DNA of 64,000 nt from Bacteroidia bacterium (GTDB lineage: Bacteria; Bacteroidota; Bacteroidia; Bacteroidales; CAJPTX01), in contig CAJPTC010000003.1 in NCBI GenBank assembly GCA_905373475.1, positions 62,001-126,000 of the forward strand, read 5' to 3'. A program made the translations under genes and the position numbers. The notes under the pieces were generated by a model. It was not told where the DNA came from and did not search any database. It saw only the letters and a program-made list of their open reading frames with translations. This document shows positions 7,026 through 15,838 of the stretch, piece after piece; the first letter of the stretch is position 1; the number at the start of each line of letters is the position of its first letter.

Positions 7026-9509
7026 ATGGAACTACAAAAATCTTTAATGAACGAACAGGGGGCATTCGGTTTTGAATCAGATTGTGGCTTGTCTCAGTTT
7101 ACGGTTGTTAAACGTGACGGAACGGAAGTACCTTATGATACACTCCGTATCGTGAACGCTGTTAGCAAATCGTATGCAGCTGACGGCTTGGAGCCAGACA
7201 CCTCTGTGATAAATGTCATTGTGCAGAACGTGAGCATGGAAATTAGTATGAGTGGGCGTATGACGGTCGAAGATATTCAGGATCGGGTAGAGCACCACTT
7301 AATGCGATACAATCCGCATGTTGCACAACGTTACATCCACTACCGGCATGCGCGCGATAAGGCGCGTTGGGAACGCATGAACCTCAAGGGTATGTTCGAC
7401 CCTATCGTTAATGTCGAACCGTGCGAACTCAACCGTAGCAATGCGAACATGTCGGCACATACGCCTGCGGGGCAAATGATGACCTTTGCTTCGGAATTAG
7501 CTCGCAAGGATGCTGTAAGCGGACGCCTTAACCCTTTGTACGGTGAGCAGCACGAATCGGGCGAAATACACATCCACGACTTGGATTATTACCCAACGAA
7601 GACGACTACTTGCTTGCAGTACGACCTTGGGATGCTTTATGAGAAAGGCTTCCGAACCAAGAATGGTTCGGTACGTCCGCCACAGAGCATTCAGAGTTAT
7701 GCGACCTTAGCTACCATCATTTTCCAGACGAACCAGAACGAGCAGCATGGTGGGCAAGCTATCCCCGCTTTTGATTTTTTCATGGCGCCTGGCGTACGCA
7801 AGTCGTTTCATAAACACTTAGCGCAGCGCTTGATATATACCTACCAAGATCTTTATGGGCTGGAACTTAGTGAACAGGAAGAAGAGCGCCTAGAACGTAC
7901 GATACGTAAAAGGCTTTGGGCGCGCGAAGTAGCGCTAGGCGATGGACACGATACGCAGACCATGCTGGATGAGATAATGCGTTCGCTAAACATGCAGCTC
8001 TCCTCTTCTGGTTTACACCTAGCACTGAAAGAATCGGTACGTCAAACCCGAATTGATACGCATCAGGCTATGGAGGGCTTTTTGCACAACCTTAATACCA
8101 TGCACTCGCGTGGTGGCAATCAGGTAGTGTTTAGCTCTATCAACTACGGAACGGACACCTCCTCTGAGGGGCGTATGCTTATGCGCTCGCTTCTAAGAGC
8201 TACAGAAGAGGGATTAGGGAAAAAGGAAACGCCCATTTTTCCTATTCAAATCTTCAAATTGAAAAAGGGTATTAGTTTTAGCGATGCCGATCTTGCAAAG
8301 GCTTTGAAGGATTGGCAGGGCGCATTGGCAGGTAAGCTTACCTTTGAAGCTCCGAACTTTGATCTCTTTGTAGAAGCTTGTCGCACTACGGCACATGCGC
8401 TTTTCCCAAATTTCCTTAACCTAGACGCACCTTTCAATTTTGATAGTGATTGGCGCGCTGATGACCCGAAGCGATACTATCATGAGGTGGCAACTATGGG
8501 GTGTCGGACTCGTGTGTATGAAAACGTAAATGGACCGCGTACCTCAATTGGGCGGGGAAATCTTTCATTTACCTCGATCAATATGCCACGCTTGGCTATA
8601 GAAGCCCGCAAGGCAGCCGTTCGCGATGCTTTTGATGCTGGCGAAGAGAAGATTCAAGCTATGGCAAAGATCTACTTCATGGAAAAGCTAGAGGCTAAAG
8701 CGCGCTTAGTGGCAGACCAGTTGTATGAACGGTATCAGTTCCAGCGCACTGCCTATGCATTTCAATTCCCATTTATGATGACGAACGATGTCTGGAAGGG
8801 AGGCGGTAGCTTAAAGCCCGATCAGCCTGTTGGCGATGTTATTGCACAGGGGACACTAGGTATTGGTTTCATTGGTGGTCACAATGCTATGGTAGCGCTC
8901 TTTGGCGAAGGGCATGGCAAGAGCCAGAAGTCTTGGGATACGCTCTACGAGGCACTACAATTGCTTAATAAGGTTGTGAATGAATACAAGACACGCTATC
9001 ACCTTAACTATTCGGTATTAGCAACGCCCGCAGAAGGATTGTCGGGGCGCTTTACAAGGATGGATAGAAAGAAATACGGTGTAATCCCTGGAGTGACTGA
9101 CCGCGACTACTATGTCAATTCTTTCCACATTGATGTACGCGAAACAATAAGCATTCAGGATAAAATCCGTAAAGAGGCGCCATTCCACGCATTAACGTTA
9201 GGCGGACACATCACCTACGTAGAACTCGATGGCGAGGCTAAGAAGAACTCTAGCGTAATTGCTCTCATTGTGAAATCGATGATTGATAACGGTATTGGCT
9301 ATGGTTCTATCAATCACCCAGTAGATACTTGCCGTGGTTGCGGGTACAAGGGCGTGATTCACGATAAATGCCCCGTGTGCGCTTCTGACCAAATAACGCG
9401 CATCCGTCGTATAACAGGCTATTTGACAGGGAATTTAGATAGTTGGAATGGTGCAAAACAGGCGGAGGAAAGAGACCGTATTAAGCACGGATTGCGCGAA
9501 GAGAAATAA
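7026..9509 (+). CDS. nrdD: Anaerobic ribonucleoside-triphosphate reductase (class III)
   Basis: Reduces ribonucleoside triphosphates to deoxyribonucleotides without oxygen, using a glycyl radical. The 827 residues start with an ATP-cone (about 25-115, beginning VVKRDGTEVPYD), the allosteric overall-activity site, followed by the glycyl-radical enzyme barrel. Near the C-terminus are the structural zinc cysteines (CRGCG at about 769 and CPVC at about 784) and the radical-bearing glycine in RRITGYLTG (about 797). The partner activase NrdG, usually next door, is not found in this window. A strong terminator follows at 9536. An anaerobic lifestyle fits the presence of this gene. Confidence 0.95.
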   Translation: MELQKSLMNEQGAFGFESDCGLSQFTVVKRDGTEVPYDTLRIVNAVSKSYAADGLEPDTSVINVIVQNVSMEISMSGRMTVEDIQDRVEHHLMRYNPHVAQRYIHYRHARDKARWERMNLKGMFDPIVNVEPCELNRSNANMSAHTPAGQMMTFASELARKDAVSGRLNPLYGEQHESGEIHIHDLDYYPTKTTTCLQYDLGMLYEKGFRTKNGSVRPPQSIQSYATLATIIFQTNQNEQHGGQAIPAFDFFMAPGVRKSFHKHLAQRLIYTYQDLYGLELSEQEEERLERTIRKRLWAREVALGDGHDTQTMLDEIMRSLNMQLSSSGLHLALKESVRQTRIDTHQAMEGFLHNLNTMHSRGGNQVVFSSINYGTDTSSEGRMLMRSLLRATEEGLGKKETPIFPIQIFKLKKGISFSDADLAKALKDWQGALAGKLTFEAPNFDLFVEACRTTAHALFPNFLNLDAPFNFDSDWRADDPKRYYHEVATMGCRTRVYENVNGPRTSIGRGNLSFTSINMPRLAIEARKAAVRDAFDAGEEKIQAMAKIYFMEKLEAKARLVADQLYERYQFQRTAYAFQFPFMMTNDVWKGGGSLKPDQPVGDVIAQGTLGIGFIGGHNAMVALFGEGHGKSQKSWDTLYEALQLLNKVVNEYKTRYHLNYSVLATPAEGLSGRFTRMDRKKYGVIPGVTDRDYYVNSFHIDVRETISIQDKIRKEAPFHALTLGGHITYVELDGEAKKNSSVIALIVKSMIDNGIGYGSINHPVDTCRGCGYKGVIHDKCPVCASDQITRIRRITGYLTGNLDSWNGAKQAEERDRIKHGLREEK

Positions 9510-9535
9510 GACGCTTTACGAGTACTGAATTAGAA

Positions 9536-9569
9536 GAAAGCCTTCCTATTGCGGGGAGGCTTTCTTTTT
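9536..9569 (+). terminator. Intrinsic terminator after nrdD
   Basis: Stem GAAAGCCTTCC (9536-9546) pairs with the segment ending at 9564 with one G-T wobble, with a 6-base loop, then TTTTT. It lies 27 bases after the nrdD stop. Confidence 0.85.
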
Positions 9570-9585
9570 GCTACAAAGTACGGGG

Positions 9586-9619
9586 AGTTAAGAGTTTTAT
9601 TCAAATACGAAAAACGAGG
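9586..9619. repeat. Copy A of a 34-bp dispersed intergenic element
   Basis: This segment matches 33698-33731 at 29 of 34 positions, same orientation. The conserved core reads AGTTAAG, then GTTTTATTCA, TACGAA and ACGAGG, with the differences confined to three short slots (A/T, AA/GG, AA/GG). Both copies lie in gaps between genes. Its role is unknown. Confidence 0.55.
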
Positions 9620-9734
9620 GATGAAGGCACGAAATAAAGTACGGTGTGTCATAAATAGGCTGATTATCAAATAAGAAAGGGTGCTTATAATGCAGCAGCA
9701 GTGTATTTCCATAAAAGCCCATGAAGCATCGTGG

Positions 9735-12230
9735 CTAGAACTGGAATGCCAGACCTACTCGTAGCGAAGGCTTAAAGCGTTCGCGCGCTGTTGTGTGGGT
9801 GAGACGCCAAACAGCATCAATACGAAGCACGTGGAATATATTTTCTAAGCCTAACATCGCTTCTACGTAGGGAACTTCTCCAATTCCGCGCAGAGGGAGA
9901 GACGAATGTAACTCTGCAAGGTTTGCGTCAGACAAACTGCCTATTACGGCTTTCACGCCTAGCAATTCGCGAAACTTGAGATGGCGTATCCACGGTATAT
10001 GGTTGAGGAAGAAGCCCATAAAATGATGTTCGATCGTGGCAGTTAGCCAACGGTCGGATGCTAACTCGTAAAATTCGAGTCGGTCAAACCCGAAGCGGGA
10101 AACTGCATAGGTATTGCTTCCCTCATGCAATTCTAGGAGCGGGTAGGGTACACGCCCAAAGATAGCTCCCCCCGTTAGCAATAGCCACGAATAACCTATG
10201 GGATGCAAAGAAAGCTTCTGGCGTATACGAGCGCGCACTTTCAAAAAACTATAGTCGGTATAGAGTAGCCCCTTTTGCGCTCCTTGTATATTTACACTAA
10301 GCTCGGGATAAGTACTTCCTAGCGTCTGACGTGTAAAGTAGTTCGTAAAAAATTTCTCCTTGTGCTGCCAACGGAATTCTGCCCCAAAATAGGAGTACTG
10401 TATGTAGGGCAATGCCTCGCCATTAGGTTTCTCAAATGTGAGGTGACGATTGGGTAGAAGACGTCGATAGCCCAAATCGAACTGTAACGATAGCCCAGTA
10501 TATATTTCGTGGAAGTAGTTGAGTTTGTATTGTTCTACTGGTGCAATAGAGAAATTGCGATAGCGGCGAAAAACCGACGCTAAAATATTGTCGTACTTGA
10601 GTGTTCGTTCGGCCTGTCCGAGCTGTTCCATGTCGTGCGAGGCAGTAAGGGTAAACTTACGCCATGGGTAGCGGCTGTGTACGTATTCTATTCCACTCCG
10701 CCATTTCCATGCTCGGTCGCGCGTTCCATACGCAGTTAAAAAGCTGAAACGCCACTGCGGGTGGAGAAAGCGTGTAGTGCGCCCTCCTATTGCGAAACGT
10801 TGCCCCTCGACGGGGTTAAAGCTGTAAAATTGTTGCACTGGTCCTATTTCAAAGTACTTTACTTTCAGGTGTGCGTTTACCAACAGTTCGGCGATGGCGC
10901 GTGCATTTTGGTACAGGGGGAGGGTCTTTATGGTATCCACATTGCGGTAAATGGAGCGCTCTTTGTGCGATAACTCTTCACGACGTAATGTGTCCCACAC
11001 TTGTGCCGAATACTCGTTTACTACACTCTGCACCTGTACCTCATTGGGAACGCGGAGTAAGGCTTGTGGTATCGGCTGATTGAGTGTTAGCGAATCGTAA
11101 ATGGTAGTCTTGTGCCCGAAGAAGCCAAAAGTCTTATCGGTCAGGGCAAAATCTAAAAAGAAGTACTTGCGTTCTGGAAACCAGACATCGCCCGCGTGAC
11201 GGGCAAAGCGTTCCTGTACCATCACGTAGTTTACAAAGTTGAGATTGACAGAGCGATCTAGCTCGTATTGCGCCTCGGTTACTGCATATTCGCGTGTATC
11301 AACCCATATATATCCCTTGAAGGTCGGTTCTTGTTTGCGCTTGGGGCGGAAAGAAATTCGGTATCGTTTTACCTCATTCTGCACTGTGCTATCCACCAAG
11401 AAATAGTGATAGTAGAAGGTGCCGTTATCGTGTATCGGGCTTACCAATCCTTGATTGAAGACCGACATGTAGTTCTCGTACAGATTAAAATCTTGATATA
11501 ACTCGCCCGAGAACTCTGTTAGATCGTCTCGTTCTACGCCCGACATGCGAGAAGCATAGATTACTTCTCGCGAGGCTTTGGGCGAGGCACTATAATAGTA
11601 TCGGGAAAGCGATTCGGAAAGGAATACGGGAAGAAATGTCTTCCCGGTAGCAGCATTGGTATCTATATTTTTAGAAAGGAAACGCAGATCGCGGAGTCCT
11701 GCAGTGTTGAAAAAAGAACTATCAATGTTGTTAACATCGAACTCTATCTTGTTGTAAACGCGAGTAGAATAGCGTGAGATACTTTTGGGGTTATTGCGGG
11801 GCTTGTACTTAATTACAGAATCTAGTATGGGAAGTGCGGGATTGAAATCGCGTCGCACCACAACTTCCTCCATGGCAATTTCTTGTGGCTGGAGCTCAAT
11901 CTTAAACTCTTGGTATGTACCTCGTTGTATGCGAAAACGTTGTTCGATATATCCGACAGAGGCAACGACCAAAGTGTCTGCTCGTTTTCGCGTCTCAAGA
12001 AAAAAGATCCCCTCGTCCGTCGTGATAGTACCCACGGGGAGCCCTAAGAGGGCAATGCTAACGTCGGGGACAGGTTGATGCGTTTCAGCATCGTACACAA
12101 CGCCTCGTATACGCGTTACCTGTGCATACGCATGATCTACAGAACAGACGGTGAATAAGAACAAAAGAGCTATCGCGCTTACCCAACCGAAGCGATTCAT
12201 TTCCCTACGCGAATAGAATTTATGCTGCAT
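9735..12230 (-). CDS. DUF5686 family outer-membrane protein with carboxypeptidase-regulatory-like domain
   Basis: An 831-residue exported protein. After a signal peptide ending AYAQ (about residue 36) comes a CarboxypepD_reg-like beta-sandwich (about 40-120; RGVVYDAETHQPVPDVSIALLG and a TTDEGIFFLE turn), as found at the N-terminus of TonB-dependent receptors. It is followed by a long DUF5686 region rich in aromatic beta-strands and ending in F at the C-terminus, as expected of an outer-membrane barrel. It has no TonB-receptor plug. Related proteins are widespread in Bacteroidota but uncharacterised. The ATG at 12230 has GAGAAATAG upstream; an in-frame ATG ten codons later would also leave a good signal peptide. 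Confidence 0.8.
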   Translation of the reverse strand: MQHKFYSRREMNRFGWVSAIALLFLFTVCSVDHAYAQVTRIRGVVYDAETHQPVPDVSIALLGLPVGTITTDEGIFFLETRKRADTLVVASVGYIEQRFRIQRGTYQEFKIELQPQEIAMEEVVVRRDFNPALPILDSVIKYKPRNNPKSISRYSTRVYNKIEFDVNNIDSSFFNTAGLRDLRFLSKNIDTNAATGKTFLPVFLSESLSRYYYSASPKASREVIYASRMSGVERDDLTEFSGELYQDFNLYENYMSVFNQGLVSPIHDNGTFYYHYFLVDSTVQNEVKRYRISFRPKRKQEPTFKGYIWVDTREYAVTEAQYELDRSVNLNFVNYVMVQERFARHAGDVWFPERKYFFLDFALTDKTFGFFGHKTTIYDSLTLNQPIPQALLRVPNEVQVQSVVNEYSAQVWDTLRREELSHKERSIYRNVDTIKTLPLYQNARAIAELLVNAHLKVKYFEIGPVQQFYSFNPVEGQRFAIGGRTTRFLHPQWRFSFLTAYGTRDRAWKWRSGIEYVHSRYPWRKFTLTASHDMEQLGQAERTLKYDNILASVFRRYRNFSIAPVEQYKLNYFHEIYTGLSLQFDLGYRRLLPNRHLTFEKPNGEALPYIQYSYFGAEFRWQHKEKFFTNYFTRQTLGSTYPELSVNIQGAQKGLLYTDYSFLKVRARIRQKLSLHPIGYSWLLLTGGAIFGRVPYPLLELHEGSNTYAVSRFGFDRLEFYELASDRWLTATIEHHFMGFFLNHIPWIRHLKFRELLGVKAVIGSLSDANLAELHSSLPLRGIGEVPYVEAMLGLENIFHVLRIDAVWRLTHTTARERFKPSLRVGLAFQF

Positions 12231-12272
12231 CTATTTCTCTCCTAAACACTACAATATAGCGTATTTCAGTGT

Positions 12273-12280
12273 CAAAAGTA
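12273..12280 (-). promoter_or_regulatory. Candidate -7 box for the DUF5686 gene
   Basis: The minus strand reads TACTTTTG, an exact TAnnTTTG match 43 bases before the ATG at 12230. No matching -33 element was seen. Confidence 0.4.
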
Positions 12281-12367
12281 CATCGTTTATCATCTTAATG
12301 TCTCTTTTTACACCTAAGGGTTAGGTATAGAGATGAACCGAACCCTACGCAGCACGAAAAATATTAC

Positions 12368-12375
12368 TACCTTTG
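12368..12375 (+). promoter_or_regulatory. Candidate -7 box for L31
   Basis: TACCTTTG is an exact TAnnTTTG match, 52 bases before the rpmE2 ATG. The leader also carries GGAGG at 12415-12419, a good ribosome-binding site. Confidence 0.45.
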
Positions 12376-12427
12376 CCAGAGGATTGGGCGATAGGATGTC
12401 CAACAAATTGGCAGGAGGTTATAGAGA

Positions 12428-12688
12428 ATGAAAAAGGGAATTCACCCCGAAAATTACCGTTTGGTTGTTTTCAAAGACATGTCGAACGACAAAGTCTTCA
12501 TTACGAAGTCGACCGTAAATACACGCGAGACCATTGAAATAGACGGTGTTGTTTATCCGCTTTTCAAGATGGAAATTTCGAGTGCATCGCACCCCTTCTA
12601 CACGGGTAAGATGAAGCTTGTAGATACCGCTGGACGCGTAGATAAGTTCATGAGCCGTTATGGTAATCGTAATGCGCAGAAGAAGTAG
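12428..12688 (+). CDS. rpmE2: 50S ribosomal protein L31 type B
   Basis: An 86-residue protein with the L31 pattern (MKKGIHPENY at the start, SASHPFYTGK, GRVDKFMSRYG near the end). It has no cysteines at the zinc-ribbon positions, so it is the zinc-independent type B form, which in many bacteria replaces the zinc form when zinc is scarce. The ATG has GGAGG close upstream. A monocistronic unit: promoter box at 12368 and a strong terminator at 12717. Confidence 0.93.
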   Translation: MKKGIHPENYRLVVFKDMSNDKVFITKSTVNTRETIEIDGVVYPLFKMEISSASHPFYTGKMKLVDTAGRVDKFMSRYGNRNAQKK

Positions 12689-12716
12689 TCTTGCAGCATA
12701 AAAAGAAATTGAAAGG

Positions 12717-12752
12717 AAGACCCTCACAGACGTTAGTTTGTGAGGGTCTTTT
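12717..12752 (+). terminator. Intrinsic terminator after L31
   Basis: A perfect 12-bp stem (AAGACCCTCACA, 12717-12728, with its complement 12739-12750), 10-base loop and a short T run. Confidence 0.85.
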
Positions 12753-12881
12753 GTTGGAAGAGGTGTGAGCGTTAGTGCGTTGGTAATCAAAAAAAAAGAC
12801 GGGAGAAGGGAGAATCAGGTTTCGCCTGCAAATATCATTAACAATGCTCTATCGGAAAGGGGGTAGAAAAGCCCCCCTACA

Positions 12882-12918
12882 AAAAGAAGCGAGTCGTTCC
12901 CTGCGGAACGACTCGCTT
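12882..12918 (-). terminator. Intrinsic terminator for the FadL-like gene
   Basis: A perfect 14-bp stem (12887-12900 with 12905-12918, arms AAGCGAGTCGTTCC and complement) with a 4-base loop. On the minus strand it is followed by CTTTTT, so it ends transcription from 12941-14470. Between it and the L31 terminator (12753-12881) there is no gene; a run of Gs and Cs at 12860-12877 could form a smaller hairpin. Confidence 0.85.
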
Positions 12919-12940
12919 TAATTTTAGTAGCCAAATCTGT

Positions 12941-14470
12941 TTAGAAGCGGAAACCTATTGTAGAAAGCAATAAGCCTTCAAACGTTTTACGTTCAGAGGT
13001 TGCCGCTATATCTGCATATTTGTAGAGAACGCCTTCGCCGCTCTGATAGGAGTGACGATAGGCTACATCAAAGTAGAAACCGTCAAACGCCATACCGAAC
13101 CCCGCAGTAGCATACCACGAGTCGCCGTAGGGTTCATAGAGTTTGGCAGAATAGGGCGATGTTCTGTAGCCTCCGCCAGCGCGAAATACAAAGGGAAGAA
13201 GAAGAAATTCTACCCCTGCACGCACTTCGTGAGTGGGTTTCGTGTCGTTCTGCAACACTTCGTTATCATTGGAATAAACGGATACATCGGCGAAGCGGGT
13301 AAGCGGGGTGTACGAGAATACGTAGTCTGCCGATAAGAAGCCGTGTGAGCCTAAGAAAAGACCTACTGAGCCGAGTGCTCGGAATGGCTCGTAGAAGGTG
13401 TATTTGTTAGCTCCTTTAGGTGTCTCGAAGTAGCAACGGGGCGTTCCCGACTTGAAGTAAGCATCGGCTTGTACACGAAAAGAGGTCTCTACAGAAAGTA
13501 CTGTTGGGGTATGAAATGCGAGTCCGAAACGGAGGTAATCATTCGCCCTTAATACAGTTCCTACCTTCAGGTTAACGCCCATTCCCTCTTCTTTGGCCTG
13601 CTGCTGTAGAACAAAATTGTCTAACGTAGAGGCAGGCGATGGTGTAAAAGTCGAAACCTCTGTATGTTTCATAACCCAAGAGCGATAGAGCTCTTGCACG
13701 CCCAGCGTAACACCGAGAAACAATCGGTTAGAGAAGTTCATTGCAATCGAAAAATCTACTTCTCCTAGGTGTCCTGTGGTGCTGTTAACCTGTTTCTGAT
13801 CTACAATCTCGCCAGGTTCTAGCACGGTACGGAAATGATCGAAGGTCTCGCCTGTTTTCCCTTCCCAGGGTTTCCCGTGGGTATTTACTGGTTCTATAAG
13901 ATAGGCTTTTCTTGCCGCGATCATGAACCAGTTGTAAGCCGAAAAGACATCGTTTCTATCGAAGGTAGAGGGTAAGAGTCGCAACGTTTGTGCTTCTTTG
14001 GTGAGCGCATCAAGATAGGAATGCTCCTCGTTGGTGGCGTGTGCGGTATACGAATAATCGTAGTTTGCAAGCTGGTTGTAAGCAATTCCGAAGTTGAAAT
14101 CTATAAGCCCTTCCTGCTTCTCGCGTTTCCCGAAGTTGAGCACAAGAGCAAGACCGCCCAAATCGGCATTGAACGATGGGGTAGCATAGGTTTGCTTCCT
14201 GTAGGTCTCTGTTCCAATGTGCACCCCCAAGTTGAGTGTACCTGCCAACTCGCTTGAGCGATAAAAGCCTAACCCAGCGGGGTTGGTAGATAGCGTAGAA
14301 AAGTCTCCTCCAATAGCCCCCATTGCTCCGCCTACACCTACAGAGCGCGCCGTAGCTGCGGGGTTGTTGTGCGAATAGAGTAGAAGGTCGTTAATATCCT
14401 GCGCGTAGAGCGAGCTACTGCATAGTAGTGCAAGCGCTAAACCGAATCCTAAAGCTGTGCCTTTACGCAT
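12941..14470 (-). CDS. OmpP1/FadL-family outer-membrane transport protein
   Basis: A 509-residue predicted 14-strand barrel. A signal peptide ends SLYAQ (about residue 24), followed by the N-terminal hatch segment typical of the family (ATARSVGVGGAMGAIGGD, STNPAGLGFYR), then alternating beta-strands to a terminal aromatic (TIGFRF). FadL proteins take up hydrophobic compounds such as fatty acids; in Bacteroidota the substrates are not established and the proteins are sometimes called hemin receptors. It is 18 bases downstream of the low-complexity protein gene and probably co-transcribed with it. Confidence 0.8.
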   Translation of the reverse strand: MRKGTALGFGLALALLCSSSLYAQDINDLLLYSHNNPAATARSVGVGGAMGAIGGDFSTLSTNPAGLGFYRSSELAGTLNLGVHIGTETYRKQTYATPSFNADLGGLALVLNFGKREKQEGLIDFNFGIAYNQLANYDYSYTAHATNEEHSYLDALTKEAQTLRLLPSTFDRNDVFSAYNWFMIAARKAYLIEPVNTHGKPWEGKTGETFDHFRTVLEPGEIVDQKQVNSTTGHLGEVDFSIAMNFSNRLFLGVTLGVQELYRSWVMKHTEVSTFTPSPASTLDNFVLQQQAKEEGMGVNLKVGTVLRANDYLRFGLAFHTPTVLSVETSFRVQADAYFKSGTPRCYFETPKGANKYTFYEPFRALGSVGLFLGSHGFLSADYVFSYTPLTRFADVSVYSNDNEVLQNDTKPTHEVRAGVEFLLLPFVFRAGGGYRTSPYSAKLYEPYGDSWYATAGFGMAFDGFYFDVAYRHSYQSGEGVLYKYADIAATSERKTFEGLLLSTIGFRF

Positions 14471-14488
14471 TTCTTTTCCTCTTTTAGT

Positions 14489-15709
14489 TTAACGACGCGT
14501 GGTCTGCTGCACGCTATTTCCGCCCGAGTTCCCTCCATTTGATGATCCCGAATAGCTGCTGCGTGTTGTTTGTGGCGCAGAGTTGTTGTAAGAACTGGAC
14601 TGACGGGTGGTTTGTTGCGGAGTGTAAGAACGTGTGGGTGTGCTACTGCTGTTGTAGTTGCGTGTAGGTTGCGATTGGTACTGATAGTCTGCCTGACGAG
14701 TGGTTTGTCCCGCGGATTGCGAACTGCGCGTGTAGGGTTGCGACCAATTCGATGAATTGTTGTAGTGTCGTGAACTCCCACTTTCAGGGCTGGTATAGGT
14801 AGGGGTGTAGTCCGCATTACGTGTTGTTTGTACCGTATTATTGCGGTAATACCCGTCTGTATTGCTCTGAGCGCGCACTGTTTGTGCAGTTGCTGAGCGC
14901 TGTACCTGCCCATAGCCCGACATCGAACTCGTAGAGGCGCGTCGTACGCCATACACGGTCGGTTCGCGCGGGATAGAGATTGACGGTGGCGTGTAATAGC
15001 CACCATAGTAGGGCGGCAGGTAAGGATAGTAGCCGTAGTCGTACGACCCCGCCATATAGCCATCGCGGAAGCCACGGTTATAGCTATTGCTCCAGCCCCA
15101 AGGATCGTAATTCCAACCGTAGTATGAGTAAGACCAAGGATAGTCCCAGAACGGGTCGCGCCAATAACGGTAGTAACGTACACGGTATGAGGTCATATAC
15201 CACGGATCGAAGAAAAGCCCCATGGTAACGGAGGGCGAATCCCAGAACGGATCGTATACCACCGAAGTGGTAACAACTTGTGGGTTCTGTTGTGGCTGTG
15301 TATTTACATAGTAGTTGTTCACCACTGAGCCACTCTGTTGTTGCTGAATACCTTGCGACGCGGTCGCATTGCTGGCGTTTTGTTTTGTACGCTGTCCTAG
15401 TCCGTCGAGATACTCTCGATACTCGGCGTATGAAGCAAAATCTTCTGGCTTCTTAATAGTCTCCTGCGGAGGTTGATTGTTAGCCGCGTTCTGTGCTGCC
15501 TGCTGCTCTTTGTACCATTTTTCGTACTCAAGCTGGCGCTGCTCCTCCAGTTCGCGTTGCTTCTTGGCTTGTTCAGCCTCTTTTTGCAATGATGCCTTAT
15601 TGATGTAAGTATCGGAATAAGGCGATTGTGCAACCGATAGCATGGGTACCATCGCGAGTGCTACTGCAAGCAGTGCACTGTTGACGAGAATAGCGGATGT
15701 GGTTTTCAT
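14489..15709 (-). CDS. Exported low-complexity protein with Trp/Tyr/Pro/Asp-rich core and QTTR-repeat tail
   Basis: About 406 residues, function not recognised. The layout is: signal peptide (MKTTSAILVNSALLAVALAM, cleavage after SVAQ); a charged predicted coiled coil (about 40-75, KEAEQAKKQRELEEQRQLEYE); a Gln-rich linker; a dense aromatic block (about 155-245; FDPWYMTSY, RYYRYWRDPFWDYPW, YGWNYDPWGWSN); and a Ser/Tyr/Asn/Gln/Arg tail carrying QTTR five times, including the C-terminal end QTTRR. The ATG at 15709 is preferred over a TTG nine bases earlier because GGAAG lies just before it. It could be a surface or matrix protein. Translational coupling with the FadL-like porin gene is possible. 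Confidence 0.75.
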   Translation of the reverse strand: MKTTSAILVNSALLAVALAMVPMLSVAQSPYSDTYINKASLQKEAEQAKKQRELEEQRQLEYEKWYKEQQAAQNAANNQPPQETIKKPEDFASYAEYREYLDGLGQRTKQNASNATASQGIQQQQSGSVVNNYYVNTQPQQNPQVVTTSVVYDPFWDSPSVTMGLFFDPWYMTSYRVRYYRYWRDPFWDYPWSYSYYGWNYDPWGWSNSYNRGFRDGYMAGSYDYGYYPYLPPYYGGYYTPPSISIPREPTVYGVRRASTSSMSGYGQVQRSATAQTVRAQSNTDGYYRNNTVQTTRNADYTPTYTSPESGSSRHYNNSSNWSQPYTRSSQSAGQTTRQADYQYQSQPTRNYNSSSTPTRSYTPQQTTRQSSSYNNSAPQTTRSSYSGSSNGGNSGGNSVQQTTRR

Positions 15710-15838
15710 GGCTTCCAAATGTTGTGGGTCTTGAGCAATGACCCTATGTGCGTATAATTTGGTTACTTTGTGCTTGTAAAAATGTACTACATCTTTTTGT
15801 TAAAGGTAGTAACAAAATCTATACCAAAAGAATAGGTG

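Noticed and set aside
12419..12790. A 123-codon minus-strand frame over L31
   Set aside because: Antisense to a clear ribosomal protein gene and crossing its terminator.
14449..15183. A 244-codon minus-strand frame over the low-complexity protein gene
   Set aside because: It lies in another frame of the same strand; its Thr/Arg/His-rich composition is what the repeat-rich codons of the real gene give when shifted. The real frame has a signal peptide and a good start.
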